A stretch of 64,000 bases of DNA from Verrucomicrobiota bacterium (GTDB lineage: Bacteria; Verrucomicrobiota; Verrucomicrobiia; Chthoniobacterales; Terrimicrobiaceae), in the NCBI GenBank assembly GCA_017305195.1, contig JAFKMU010000038.1, positions 1 through 64,000 on the forward strand. Direction: 5' to 3'. The position numbers were made by a program, and so were the translations under genes. Below are positions 41,968 to 50,893 of the stretch, one piece after another. The notes below the pieces were generated by a model. The model saw nothing but the letters and a program-made list of their open reading frames with translations. It did no database searches and was not told the origin of the DNA. Position 1 is the first letter of the stretch; the number at the start of each line of letters is the position of its first letter.

Positions 41968-43998
41968 ATGCTTATCAACACATTCCCCGGAGCTGCTCCT
42001 TCCGCTCTACACAAGCTGACTTTTCCCGTTCTCGATCTTCCCGGACAGAACGGCCGCAGACAGAAATATTTCACTGAGATCCGGCGTCGCCACAGGTCAT
42101 ATTTCCGTCCCTCCGGAGAATGGAAATGCCCCACGACCCCGCCCGAGACTCGCGAGTGGCTCTGGCAGGCCTTTGCCTGGCTGGAGGGCGACCCGGCCGA
42201 TCAGGATTTTGCCAGCAGACTCATCACCGCCGCCCCCGAGATCATCAGCGGCCATAGTGGCAGCGGGGATCACGCCTACTGCATCTTCGCCTGCACCCAT
42301 GCGCTGCACCTGCTCGTCCTGCATGGAGAAAAGCTGTCCTGTCCGGCGGGGGCGAGGCTCGCCTCCTGGGCGCGGCGGACGATCATGGACAACCCCGGCG
42401 GAGCCCGGGCTGATCTCCAGTTTCACGGATACAACGACAACATGCCTGCGAAGGCGACGCTCGGGCTTATCCTCGGCGGAGAATACTTTGAAAACCGCCG
42501 CGCCGTGGAACACGGGCTCTGGAATCTCCATCAGCTGCGACTGCTGCTCACCCGGCGCGGGGTGATCTCCGAGCACTGCAGCCCGACCTACTCCCCCCTG
42601 ACGCTGACAAACCTCACTGAGATCGCCCGCTACTCGACCAATGCCGAAGCGCGAAGTCTGGCGGAGGACTGCTGCCACCATATCTGGGCCGAGCTGCTTG
42701 CTCACTATCACGCCCCAACGCGCTCGGTCGCCGGGCCCTATTCGCGAGCCTATGCCGTCGACTCGGCAGGACACATCAGCGCCCTCCACTTCATGCTATG
42801 GCAGGTTTTCGGAGACGATTTCGTGGCCAATCCCCTGGACGAATTGTTTTCGGAAGAGAGCAAGCTCATCCGGCATCATCGCGGGGACAGATTTTTCTTC
42901 GAGGGAGGATTCAGCTTTCTCGCAGCCTGCCAGCACCATCCCCCGGCCCGCCTGCTCGACTGGCTGCGCCTGCGCCGGTTCCCCTTCAACTTTTCCGCAA
43001 CGACAGAACGCGGAGAGGGAGGGGCTAAGGGAGACTTCCATGCCGACAAGATCTCCATCCGCATGCACCAGACCGAGACTTTCGCTCTCGGGACGAGCAA
43101 TGGCGACTGGACGCAACAGGCTGAACGCTGGCAACTCGTCTATCGCCGGACGGAAGATCAGGAAGACCATCTCCCCCGGTTTTCGGATCGCAGGCACCTG
43201 AGCATGCGGTATATCGTCAACGACGATCTGCCTGGCATCACCGCCCCCAGCCCTCGGGGGGAAGCCTCTGGCGAAGTCGACTTCACGCGGGAGATGGGCG
43301 GGTACCATACGCTCCAGCATGGCGCGACCTCGCTCGTTGCAGCGCATCCGATGCCGAGCCTTGCCGGTCGGCCGATTCATCGCATGGGACTGGCCATCCT
43401 CATCCCCGAGCACCTGGATCGCGTCGAGGAAATCACCTTTGAACACGGGCACGTCTGGGTGACGGACGGCCCCTTCCAGATGGCCATCAGGCCTCTCGGC
43501 GTCACGCACTGGGGAAACGCGACACCGGAATTTCGCGAAATCCGCTCGGGAGCCTGGCGGCTGCTTTTTTTCCCGAACTATGAAGGGCCTGAAAGAACCT
43601 TCACCCGGGAGGAACTGGATGGAACGACTAATGGCTTCGTCGCCGTCTGTTCGGGCCTGGATGAAACATCCGATTATGATTCGGAAAAAGGCCGGGAGGC
43701 ATTCCGCCGGGCGGTCATCGAGTCCACACTGCGCGACACGATCTGGGTCAATCTGCGCACCATTTTCTGGGAAGGATTTGGCAATACAATAGAGATGTCG
43801 TACGGGCTGAGCTCCAAGCGCCTCCGCTTTGCGGCGGTCAATGGCATCGAGCCGGAGTCTTCCGTATGGCACGCGGACGGCCTGACCCGGCAGAGCCTGC
43901 CCTTCACATCCCGGTCGTCCCTGAAAAACCCGTATCCCTTTCCCTACGGCCCCGACGCCGATGGATGGGAGGTATTCCCCTCGGGGCAATCTACTTGA
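41968..43998 (+). CDS. Unknown protein, probable (alpha/alpha) toroid plus beta-sandwich (polysaccharide-lyase-like)
   Basis: A 676-residue protein without a signal peptide. I do not recognise a named family. The first 330 residues are helical with lyase/six-hairpin-like marks: DLQFHGYNDNMPAKATLGLI, RRGVISEHCSPTYSPLTLTN, PTRSVAGPYSRAYAVDSAGH. The rest is beta-rich (MGGYHTLQHGATSLVAAHPM, FEHGHVWVTDGPFQMAIRP), the order seen in heparinase II/III- and alginate-lyase-like proteins. The conserved-looking N, H, Y and R residues would suit lyase chemistry (inference). It is followed 55 bases later by a Gfo/Idh/MocA gene, as in uronate pathways. Confidence 0.5.
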   Translation: MLINTFPGAAPSALHKLTFPVLDLPGQNGRRQKYFTEIRRRHRSYFRPSGEWKCPTTPPETREWLWQAFAWLEGDPADQDFASRLITAAPEIISGHSGSGDHAYCIFACTHALHLLVLHGEKLSCPAGARLASWARRTIMDNPGGARADLQFHGYNDNMPAKATLGLILGGEYFENRRAVEHGLWNLHQLRLLLTRRGVISEHCSPTYSPLTLTNLTEIARYSTNAEARSLAEDCCHHIWAELLAHYHAPTRSVAGPYSRAYAVDSAGHISALHFMLWQVFGDDFVANPLDELFSEESKLIRHHRGDRFFFEGGFSFLAACQHHPPARLLDWLRLRRFPFNFSATTERGEGGAKGDFHADKISIRMHQTETFALGTSNGDWTQQAERWQLVYRRTEDQEDHLPRFSDRRHLSMRYIVNDDLPGITAPSPRGEASGEVDFTREMGGYHTLQHGATSLVAAHPMPSLAGRPIHRMGLAILIPEHLDRVEEITFEHGHVWVTDGPFQMAIRPLGVTHWGNATPEFREIRSGAWRLLFFPNYEGPERTFTREELDGTTNGFVAVCSGLDETSDYDSEKGREAFRRAVIESTLRDTIWVNLRTIFWEGFGNTIEMSYGLSSKRLRFAAVNGIEPESSVWHADGLTRQSLPFTSRSSLKNPYPFPYGPDADGWEVFPSGQST

Positions 43999-44053
43999 AC
44001 TCGCCATGAGGCCTGCACTCTCGCTTCACGCTGGCTGGGCCGGCGCCTGATAT

Positions 44054-45124
44054 ATGGACAAGTCAAGAATACCGTTCGCAGTCATCGGCCTGAACTACGG
44101 CCGCTGGATCGTGGACTCCCTGCTCGATCGGGACCAGGCCGGAAGCCATTTCGCCATTGCAGGCGTATGCGATTCCGATTCCGGACGGGCCAGTTCAATG
44201 GCGCAAAAAGCCGGAGTTCCCGCGATGACGTTTGAGGAAATACTGGCAGACCCGGGGATCCCTGCGGTCGGCCTGTTTACCGGCCCGGCTGGGCGGGCGG
44301 GCCTGATCCGCCAGCTGATCCGGGCGGGCAAGCACGTCATGACGACCAAGCCCTTCGAGCGGGACATCCAGGCCGCCAAAGACATCCTGAGGGAAGCCCG
44401 CGAGCTCGGCTGCGCGGTGCATCTGAACTCGCCGGAGCCGATCACGCCGCCGGACCTAGTCGTGATCGACGCCTGGCGCAAAACCCATGATCTGGGCCGC
44501 CCCATCGGATGCAGAGCCGACACCTATGCCAGCTACTTTGAGGATGCCGATGGGACCTGGTATGACGATCCCGCCAGCTGTCCTGTCGCCCCGGTTTTTC
44601 GCATTGGAATTTATCTTATAAACGATCTGATCCGCATCCTTGGGGAAGCCGAGGCTGTGCAGGTAATGACCTCGCGTATCCGGACCGGACGCCCGACGCC
44701 GGATAACGCGCAGATCGGCATCCTGTTCCGCAGCGGCGCCATCGCCAGCGTCTTCGCCTCGCTCTGCATCGACGACGGCCAGAGGTGGAGCGATACGCTG
44801 ACCCTCAATTTCGAACGCGGAACCATCTATAGAAATGTGGGGCCGCTGGTATTTGGCGGCGCGGAGTCCGCCACGCGCCTATCCCTGCTGACGCAAAAAG
44901 ACGGGACACCCGTGACCGAGGAAATCCGCTGCCCGAAGCGAAGCGGGCAATACCAGTGGGAGGCTTTTCATCGGGCGATCAACGGGGAGGAGATTCACAC
45001 TCCCGCCGATACCGTCTTGTCCGCGCTCCAGGTCGTCGCCGCAATGGCGCGCGCAGAAAGTTCAGGACAGCGCGAACCGGTCGACGGTTCCCAGGGTGAA
45101 AGCTCCTCCATGAGCAGCCTGTGA
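44054..45124 (+). CDS. Gfo/Idh/MocA-family oxidoreductase
   Basis: A 356-residue NAD(P)-dependent dehydrogenase type protein. The N-terminal Rossmann fold starts FAVIGLNYGRWIVDSLLD; the nucleotide loop is degenerate (GLNYGRW rather than GxGxxG). The usual EKP of the family is TKP in HVMTTKPFERDIQAAKDILR. The C-terminal half is the family beta-sheet domain (GIYLINDLIRILGEAEAVQV). Members oxidise or epimerise sugars and uronates, and some act as redox glycosidases. The degenerate motifs make cofactor use uncertain. Probably in the operon of the 40736 regulator. Confidence 0.75.
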   Translation: MDKSRIPFAVIGLNYGRWIVDSLLDRDQAGSHFAIAGVCDSDSGRASSMAQKAGVPAMTFEEILADPGIPAVGLFTGPAGRAGLIRQLIRAGKHVMTTKPFERDIQAAKDILREARELGCAVHLNSPEPITPPDLVVIDAWRKTHDLGRPIGCRADTYASYFEDADGTWYDDPASCPVAPVFRIGIYLINDLIRILGEAEAVQVMTSRIRTGRPTPDNAQIGILFRSGAIASVFASLCIDDGQRWSDTLTLNFERGTIYRNVGPLVFGGAESATRLSLLTQKDGTPVTEEIRCPKRSGQYQWEAFHRAINGEEIHTPADTVLSALQVVAAMARAESSGQREPVDGSQGESSSMSSL

Positions 45125-45191
45125 AAACTCCGGGCCAGCGCCCCGCCCTGCTCGGATCTCTCCGCAAACCCGCTCCGGCTCGAAGGCCGGA

Positions 45192-45761
45192 TCACCGCAT
45201 CGCGGCCTTCCGCACGAGGCGGCGGCGGAGCACGAGGAGACCGGTGAAGCTGGCGGCGATGGCGAGGGAGAGGGAGGGTTCCGGCACGGCGGTGGTCTTC
45301 AGCTCCTTCAGGGTGATGCTCAGGCTGGAGCCGGTGCCTGCGGTGAAGAGGGCGACGCGCACGACATTTCCATTGAAGGCGGGCACCGGAGCGTAGCGGC
45401 TCAAGACCACGCTGGTCTGCGCGCCCAAGGCAAACGAGCTCCAGGAGCCGTCGAAGTAAACAGCATTGTCGTCGGTGTCGAGGAGCGCGATCTGGAAGGC
45501 TGATCCCGGATTGGACCCGGAAAGCGTGCCGGTGAGCGTGAGCTCAATCGTCGAGGCCGGGATCACCACGGTCGAGACGATGCCGGAGAGCTCGGAGCCG
45601 AAGTCCGTGCCCGAGATATGCAGCGAGGACTGGGTCTGCGTATCGGTGAAGTCGCTGTAGGTGATGGTGAACTGATCCGAACCAAAGTCGGTCAGGACCT
45701 GCGCGGCGAGGGGCGAAAGGGAGAGGGCGAGGAAGGCAAGGGGCAGGGCCAGAGATTTCAT
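45192..45761 (-). CDS. Small PEP-CTERM exported protein
   Basis: A 189-residue exported protein: signal peptide LALPLAFLALSLSPLAAQ, a beta-sandwich of about 130 residues (FTITYSDFTDTQTQSSLHIS, AFQIALLDTDDNAVYFDGSW) and a PEP-CTERM tail (VPEPSLSLAIAASFTGLLVL then RRRLVRKAAMR). The function is unknown; a matrix or surface binding role is inferred. It is 21 bases after the giant SGNH gene and reads in the same direction, so it is probably co-transcribed. The leader is pyrimidine-rich without a Shine-Dalgarno sequence. Confidence 0.8.
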   Translation of the reverse strand: MKSLALPLAFLALSLSPLAAQVLTDFGSDQFTITYSDFTDTQTQSSLHISGTDFGSELSGIVSTVVIPASTIELTLTGTLSGSNPGSAFQIALLDTDDNAVYFDGSWSSFALGAQTSVVLSRYAPVPAFNGNVVRVALFTAGTGSSLSITLKELKTTAVPEPSLSLAIAASFTGLLVLRRRLVRKAAMR

Positions 45762-45782
45762 CGGAAGGGAAGCAGGGAGGGA

Positions 45783-48700
45783 TTAGCGGAAGTTCTGAAT
45801 GAGCGGGGTCGTGCCGGGCGCGGAACCCGGGCGGGAGATCAGCATCCCTCCCCCGGCCGGAATCGCGGCCGAGTCGGCGAGCGTATTGAGGCTCACCGCG
45901 CGCCAATGGGTGCCGTCGAAGTAGTATTTCTTCCAGGTGTTGGCGCTCCAGAGCATGACGGTATCGGCGGCGGCGGGGCTGGCGCCGGATGCCCAGCCCG
46001 GCAGGGTTTCCAGACCGGCGGCGGCGAGCGTCTGCCCGGTCAGCGAGGTGGAGGACAGCGGGGTGATCCCCGAGTTTGCGATGTCGGCGACCCGGCGGGT
46101 GCGCGACGACCGGCCCTGGAGGGAAAGGGTGACGGGAGAGGCCGCGAGGCGGGAGAAGAGCACCGCCGTCGAGGGCGGGATCGGGATGTTGCCGGCTGCC
46201 GTCTCCAGGCTGGCCTGCCGCCAGGAGCCGCTCGTGGTGTTGAAGTAGTATTTCTTCCAGGTGTTCCCGGAGAAGATCTGTACCTGGTCCGCCTCGCTGG
46301 CCGAGACGCCGCCGAGGATTCCCGTCGTGGCCGGGGCGCCAAAGGCCGAGGCGATGGTGGGGCACGCCAGCAGCTCATAGGCATCGCCGGCGGCCACCCC
46401 GAGCGCGACGAGGTTGGCGGATTGAGCGGGGTCCAGGGTCGCGGTCGTGGCGGTATTGGCTGTCGCGGTGGAGAGCAGGAAGGCGCGGCCGAGTGCAGCG
46501 CCGCTGGTGAACTGCACGAGGCAGGGCGAGGCGGGGTTGGAAAGCTGTCCGGCGGTCCACCCGGCGCTGGCATTGGTGAAGGCCGTGGCGGTGACGCCGG
46601 TGACCACGCCGCTCAACTGCCCGGACGCGGTCGGCGCGCCGGGCAGCGGCAGCGAGAGAAAGGTATTGGCGCGGGCGGTCCCGGTGCCGGCGGCGAGGGT
46701 CGTCGCCTGGCTCTGCGGCGAGCCAGGGCCACTGGCTTCACTGACCGCGAGGGTGAAGGCCTGGGGGACGCTGCCTGCGGAATTCGTCGCCGTGATGGTG
46801 AAGGAGGCAGGGCCCGAGGAAGACGCCGTGCCGGAGAGGAGCCCCGTCGCGGCGTCGAGGCTCAGCCATGACGGCAACCCGGAGGCGGCATAGGTCGGGG
46901 CCGGATGCCCGGCGGCCGCCACCTGGAAGGCGAAGACATCGCCCCGGGCGCAGGAGGCACTCGACGCGCTGGCAAACGAGGGCGCGGACGAGGCCAGATA
47001 CGGCTGCAGGATCGGGATGAGGTAATTCGTGATCTGGGTGTGCCCGAGCGGGCTCGGGTGAATGCCGTCCGACAGGATTTCCACCGTCCATCCGGTGGTG
47101 TCGATGAAGTGCACCTTGTTGTCGCCGCCGGTGATCACGGCCTGGGCGGCATTTGCGATGGCCGCATTCACATTGGCGTAGGGAATGCTCACGGGGCGCA
47201 TCACGAAGATCTGCGCGTCGGGATGATACGTGCGCAGCTTTTTGAGGAAGTTGACGTAGGCGGTTTGGAAATTCGCGACGAGGCCGGGAGAGCCGGTGAT
47301 CTGCGCGGCGTCGTTCGTGCCGAGGTTGACGACGAGGACGCTCGGCTGGTAGGGCGACTGGCTGAAGTTCCACAACCCCGCCGTGCCGGAGCCGTAGGTC
47401 GCCATGGCGATGTTGAAATACGCTTCCTGCATGCCGATGTTGGCGGGGGTCGTCGTCACGTAGCCATATCCGGTCTGGAGGGCGATGCCCGGCCAGCAGA
47501 TGCGGCTGCTCTCGACGCCGAGGGTGCGGGGAACCAGCCACGAGTAGCCATCGTTCCAGGCGGTGATCGAGTCGCCGATGAACTCGATCTCGTTGGCGTT
47601 CGTCACGGGATCGACCAACGTTCCCGAGGCCTCGAGATGGAGCGCATCGTAGCGGATGATGTCGGGGTACGTGGCAGCGGCGACCGTGACGGTATGCACC
47701 CCGGCCGGCGCGAGGTCGCGGGCGATCTCGGTGTATCCGTTGGCTCCGCTGTAGCGGGTCGTCGCGCCGTCGACGGTCACGTCCAGATTGGTCGCCGCCG
47801 TCAGGTGAATGGCGGCATAGGAGCCGGTGAAGCTGAACTTGAAATAGGGCCGCACGTAGTCGCTCACCATGCCCGGGGAAGCCGCGCTCCAGCGGCCGAC
47901 GTACTGGATCTTTGAGCTGGAGGGAGCGATGGTCTGCACCTGGCGGAGCAGCGTCGTGCGGGCGGCCAGGACGGTGCTGCGATCACTGCCATAGACGGTG
48001 AGATCGGCGCTCAGTTCCGCCGGGGACAGGCCGTCGAGGGGAGCCCGGAGCTCGGCAGCGGCGAAGCTCAGCCCCGAGGCGCCCATGGCGGGGATGTTCA
48101 CGGGTTTCGTCACGGTGCTTTTCAGGAGGCCCTGCTGCCGGATATTCAGGACCACGAATCCGCTGAGCGCCGAGTCGACCAGGGAGTTTTGGATGACCGC
48201 CTCCGCCGACAGCGTCGTGGCGGACGCGTCGAGAGCGGTGACGGTGTTGCCAGCGGAATCAATCGCCGACGTGCTGGGCGAGAAAAGCACGCCTGCCGGG
48301 ATTTTCCCCACCGCAATGTTGTCGATGTAAAAGGGAGAGGCGTAGCTCGCCGAGGAGGGTGCGGTCAGGATGATGGCGACGCGGCTCGCGTTGGGCTGGA
48401 CGGTGTTGCGGGCGGACGAGACGGGATGGATGGGGATCTGGTTCCAGGCGCCCTTGACGAGGCTGGCCGCGGGAAAGGAGCTGGAATCCGAAACAATGAT
48501 GTCGCCCGCGGCGGGATCATAAGATGAGAACGAGATGGTCGGGAACCCCTTGGTGACATCGGCGGAGGCCGGAACGTAGAGCCAGTAGTACCCGCCGACC
48601 TTGTCGCCGATACGCGGCAGGTTGTCGTCGGCCGAGGAGGAAAGCGACGCAGGATTCCAGCCAAACCCCGCCGCGCCGACAGCAGCCATGTTGTACCCGC

Positions 48701-49514
48701 TCTGCGCCGCTCCCGGGGTCGTGGCCGCCGGGTTGGTGATGAATTGCAGCGTGGCGGCGGCTCCCGCGCCCCAGTATTGATTGCCGACCGAGGCGTTGCC
48801 GACTTCAAAGTCGCCGTTGAACGTCGAGCCGGAGTAGGCGTGAAACACCGGGAGGTTTCCCGCGCTGACGAGGCCGGGCGTTTCCGCCGGCTCCTGGGTC
48901 TTGCGGCCAAAGGTGACGGCATTGACGTAGCAGTTCACCCCGCCGCTGGAGAGGATGTTAAAGCCCGGAGTCAGCCCCGCCACCCAGGTCGAAGATGAAG
49001 GCGTGAGCGGAATCTCGATCCAGGTCTGCAGCGGCAGCGAGGACAGGTCGACCGCCGAGGTGTGGCAAAAAACGCTCTCGGTGTTGCCGGAGTCATACCC
49101 CGTCATGCGGACATCGACCGATGCGCCCTGGGTGGGCGACGAGAGGAGGTAGATCCAGAAGGACCCGCCGACGGAATCCCCGGCGGCAGGCAATACGGAC
49201 CCATTGTAGCGTCCGCCCCATACCGAGACATAGGACGAGCCATCCATGTGCAGGACATTCGGGCCGCCTCCCGCATGGCCGCCAGTCGGGTCGGCGGGGA
49301 AGGAAACCGCCGTGCCATTGGCGGAGAAGGACCCGATGTTCACCGGGCCCGGCAGGAAGGACAGGTTTCCCCAGCAATCATACGGCGTGATGCCGGATGC
49401 CGCCCCGGCACGGGCGACGCCGGAAAGCATCAAACAAAGAACCAGAAGGAAAAGCGAGCCGACGGGCAGCCTCGAATTCCGGACAGCGTGGCGGGAAGGG
49501 GGGAGGGCGCTCAT
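45783..49514 (-). CDS. Giant secreted SGNH hydrolase with Ig-like and repeat modules
   Basis: A 1243-residue exported protein. The signal peptide ends near residue 38 (LSGVARAGA). Two CBM-like sandwiches (ending IDNIAVGKIPAG) and further beta modules (to about 640) lead to an SGNH domain: IEFIGDSITAWNDGYSW, VVNLGTNDAAQ and SDGIHPSPLGH, all catalytic blocks intact. A putative Ig (He_PIG) domain follows (GLPSWLSLDAATGLLSGTAS). The last 300 residues hold two copies of a module containing NTWKKYYF, as in Verrucomicrobial TIGR02597-like proteins. Probably a surface polysaccharide esterase. A GATAC-N5-GTATC dyad lies 65 bases ahead, near the GntR-type regulator gene. Confidence 0.8.
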   Translation of the reverse strand: MSALPPSRHAVRNSRLPVGSLFLLVLCLMLSGVARAGAASGITPYDCWGNLSFLPGPVNIGSFSANGTAVSFPADPTGGHAGGGPNVLHMDGSSYVSVWGGRYNGSVLPAAGDSVGGSFWIYLLSSPTQGASVDVRMTGYDSGNTESVFCHTSAVDLSSLPLQTWIEIPLTPSSSTWVAGLTPGFNILSSGGVNCYVNAVTFGRKTQEPAETPGLVSAGNLPVFHAYSGSTFNGDFEVGNASVGNQYWGAGAAATLQFITNPAATTPGAAQSGYNMAAVGAAGFGWNPASLSSSADDNLPRIGDKVGGYYWLYVPASADVTKGFPTISFSSYDPAAGDIIVSDSSSFPAASLVKGAWNQIPIHPVSSARNTVQPNASRVAIILTAPSSASYASPFYIDNIAVGKIPAGVLFSPSTSAIDSAGNTVTALDASATTLSAEAVIQNSLVDSALSGFVVLNIRQQGLLKSTVTKPVNIPAMGASGLSFAAAELRAPLDGLSPAELSADLTVYGSDRSTVLAARTTLLRQVQTIAPSSSKIQYVGRWSAASPGMVSDYVRPYFKFSFTGSYAAIHLTAATNLDVTVDGATTRYSGANGYTEIARDLAPAGVHTVTVAAATYPDIIRYDALHLEASGTLVDPVTNANEIEFIGDSITAWNDGYSWLVPRTLGVESSRICWPGIALQTGYGYVTTTPANIGMQEAYFNIAMATYGSGTAGLWNFSQSPYQPSVLVVNLGTNDAAQITGSPGLVANFQTAYVNFLKKLRTYHPDAQIFVMRPVSIPYANVNAAIANAAQAVITGGDNKVHFIDTTGWTVEILSDGIHPSPLGHTQITNYLIPILQPYLASSAPSFASASSASCARGDVFAFQVAAAGHPAPTYAASGLPSWLSLDAATGLLSGTASSSGPASFTITATNSAGSVPQAFTLAVSEASGPGSPQSQATTLAAGTGTARANTFLSLPLPGAPTASGQLSGVVTGVTATAFTNASAGWTAGQLSNPASPCLVQFTSGAALGRAFLLSTATANTATTATLDPAQSANLVALGVAAGDAYELLACPTIASAFGAPATTGILGGVSASEADQVQIFSGNTWKKYYFNTTSGSWRQASLETAAGNIPIPPSTAVLFSRLAASPVTLSLQGRSSRTRRVADIANSGITPLSSTSLTGQTLAAAGLETLPGWASGASPAAADTVMLWSANTWKKYYFDGTHWRAVSLNTLADSAAIPAGGGMLISRPGSAPGTTPLIQNFR
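45918..46265. repeat. 24-bp direct repeat inside the giant SGNH gene
   Basis: The same 24 bases, starting GAAGTAGTATTTCTTCCAG, occur at 45918-45941 and 46242-46265, exactly 324 bases (108 codons) apart. They encode the NTWKKYYF core of a duplicated module, so this is an in-frame tandem duplication whose core has stayed identical. Confidence 0.75.
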
Positions 49515-49578
49515 GAGAAGACGCCCGCTATTTCAGAACCTTTCCGGCCTACGGGTCAAAGGAAAGCCACCCTCAAGA

Positions 49579-49601
49579 GATACAAACTGTATCTATACAG
49601 T
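49579..49601. promoter_or_regulatory. Overlapping dyads ahead of the giant SGNH gene (GntR operator candidate)
   Basis: GATAC-AAACT-GTATC (49579-49593) shares its arms and 5-base spacing with 50753-50767 at the regulator's own promoter. Overlapping it, ACTGTAT-CT-ATACAGT (49586-49601) is a perfect 7-bp inverted repeat similar to sites of the HutC/TreR branch of GntR proteins. Confidence 0.65.
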
Positions 49602-49641
49602 TGCGACTGCGAGCCCGGCGCGGCCGGGGTGCCACGGCCCT

Positions 49642-50751
49642 TCAGAGGGACGCGGAGCGCCGGGCCGGGGAAGGCCGCGTGCGCCGCCGCGGCGGCGGGC
49701 CGACGCTCTCCCTCCAGTTGGCCCGGTAGGAGATGACCTGAGAGAGGAGCGGACTGCGGTCGCCGCTCCATCGCCGCCCGATGATGTCGATGGCGGCGGC
49801 GGCGAGTTCCTCATCATGGAGGGCGGCATCGGAGGTCGGCGGGATGCAATAGATCGCGCGCGGGTCGCTCCCGATGCTGCACAAGCTCAGATCGCGGGGG
49901 ATAGAATATCCCGCCTCCCGGAAAACCACCGGGGCGGGCACAGAGCCTGCGGTGCTGCCCGCGATGAGCGCGGTAAAGGGCAGCGGCGCGCGGCCCAGCC
50001 GCCCCAGGTAGCGCCGGAGGAATCGCTCGGTATTCTTCACGCCGTCCTGGCCGTATTGGGTCCGGACATTGAGAACGGTGAAGTCCTCCAGTCCGTTGCT
50101 CCGGCAGATCTCGGCGAAATACTCCAGGCGGCGCCGCACCTCGTCGAAGGGCGGTTCGCAATCCAGATAGGCAATCCTCCGATGCCCGCGTTCCTTCAGC
50201 CCGAGGACGAACTCGCGGAGCGCGGGCTTGTCGTCTCCGGTGACGAAATCGAGATGATCCTCGCTGGTGTCGCGCCCCATCACCACGACAGGGACGCCCC
50301 TCCCCGTCAGACGCTGCAGGAGCGGGGCGTGAAAGGTGATCAGCTCCGGCGGGATGACAAAGGCGCCGGCCGGGGCCTCCTCGGAAAAGACATCCACCTT
50401 GAGCGCATCGAACCGATCCACGATCAACTGCCATCCCCGGGCCTGGCAGGCCCGGCCGAGAGCGTCCTCCTTGAGATCAAAATGAGCGTTCTGGTTCCCC
50501 GGGCGGCAGAAACAAATGACGGGGTTGGCATCCGGCTTGCGGACATAGACTCCGCTCCCGGGTCGCCGGTCGATGATGCCGTCATTTTCCAGCAGGGCGA
50601 GGGCGGATGTGACCGTGTGCTGGCAGATGCCAAACCGCCGCATCATCGCCCGTACGGAGGGGAGCCGGGCTCCGTCGGCTTTCGTCGACAGGCTCTCGCG
50701 GAGGAGGTTGGCGATCTCGGCGTACTTGGGCATGGGGAGGGAGGACGGCAT
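49642..50751 (-). CDS. GntR-type regulator with LacI-like ligand domain
   Basis: A 369-residue regulator. The winged helix spans residues 5-75 (AEIANLLRESLSTKADGARL, FGICQHTVTSALALLENDGI, DRRPGSGVYVRKPD); the rest is a LacI-like effector domain (PVVVMGRDTSEDHLDFVTGD, GLKERGHRRIAYLDCEPPFD, LSLCSIGSDPRAI). The C-terminus is Arg/Pro-rich. ATG 50751 is chosen so that the GATAC-N5-GTATC dyad lies just upstream. ATG 50769 would place the dyad in the coding sequence; ATG 50733 is also possible. It lies between the giant SGNH gene, which carries the same dyad, and a divergent autotransporter-repeat gene. Confidence 0.85.
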   Translation of the reverse strand: MPSSLPMPKYAEIANLLRESLSTKADGARLPSVRAMMRRFGICQHTVTSALALLENDGIIDRRPGSGVYVRKPDANPVICFCRPGNQNAHFDLKEDALGRACQARGWQLIVDRFDALKVDVFSEEAPAGAFVIPPELITFHAPLLQRLTGRGVPVVVMGRDTSEDHLDFVTGDDKPALREFVLGLKERGHRRIAYLDCEPPFDEVRRRLEYFAEICRSNGLEDFTVLNVRTQYGQDGVKNTERFLRRYLGRLGRAPLPFTALIAGSTAGSVPAPVVFREAGYSIPRDLSLCSIGSDPRAIYCIPPTSDAALHDEELAAAAIDIIGRRWSGDRSPLLSQVISYRANWRESVGPPPRRRTRPSPARRSASL

Positions 50752-50752
50752 A

Positions 50753-50767
50753 GATACGATCCGTATC
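50753..50767. promoter_or_regulatory. GATAC-N5-GTATC dyad at the GntR regulator start
   Basis: GATACGATCCGTATC sits directly before ATG 50751. With the 49579 site it forms a pair that brackets the regulator gene, the arrangement of an autoregulated local repressor. Confidence 0.6.
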
Positions 50768-50834
50768 ATTTCACCTTCCCCAGGGTGGTGGCAATGGGTA
50801 TCTTTTCATCCGCCCACCCCGGCGGCCGGGCTTA

Positions 50835-50865
50835 GTTGACGTGTCAGCGTTGCAGCCCATTGTCA
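50835..50865 (+). promoter_or_regulatory. LacI-type operator (GTTGACGTGTCAGC) with downstream TTGTCA box
   Basis: The 14-bp near-palindrome (50835-50848) is the reverse complement of the GCTGACRYGTCAAC sites at 61302 and 61336. TTGTCA (50860-50865) follows after 13 bases, exactly as at the 61336 site, and may be a -35 box. It lies 46 bases ahead of the autotransporter-repeat PEP-CTERM gene. Confidence 0.65.
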
Positions 50866-50893
50866 ACCGGGGGCGCGTTGTTAGCCTTGGGGA

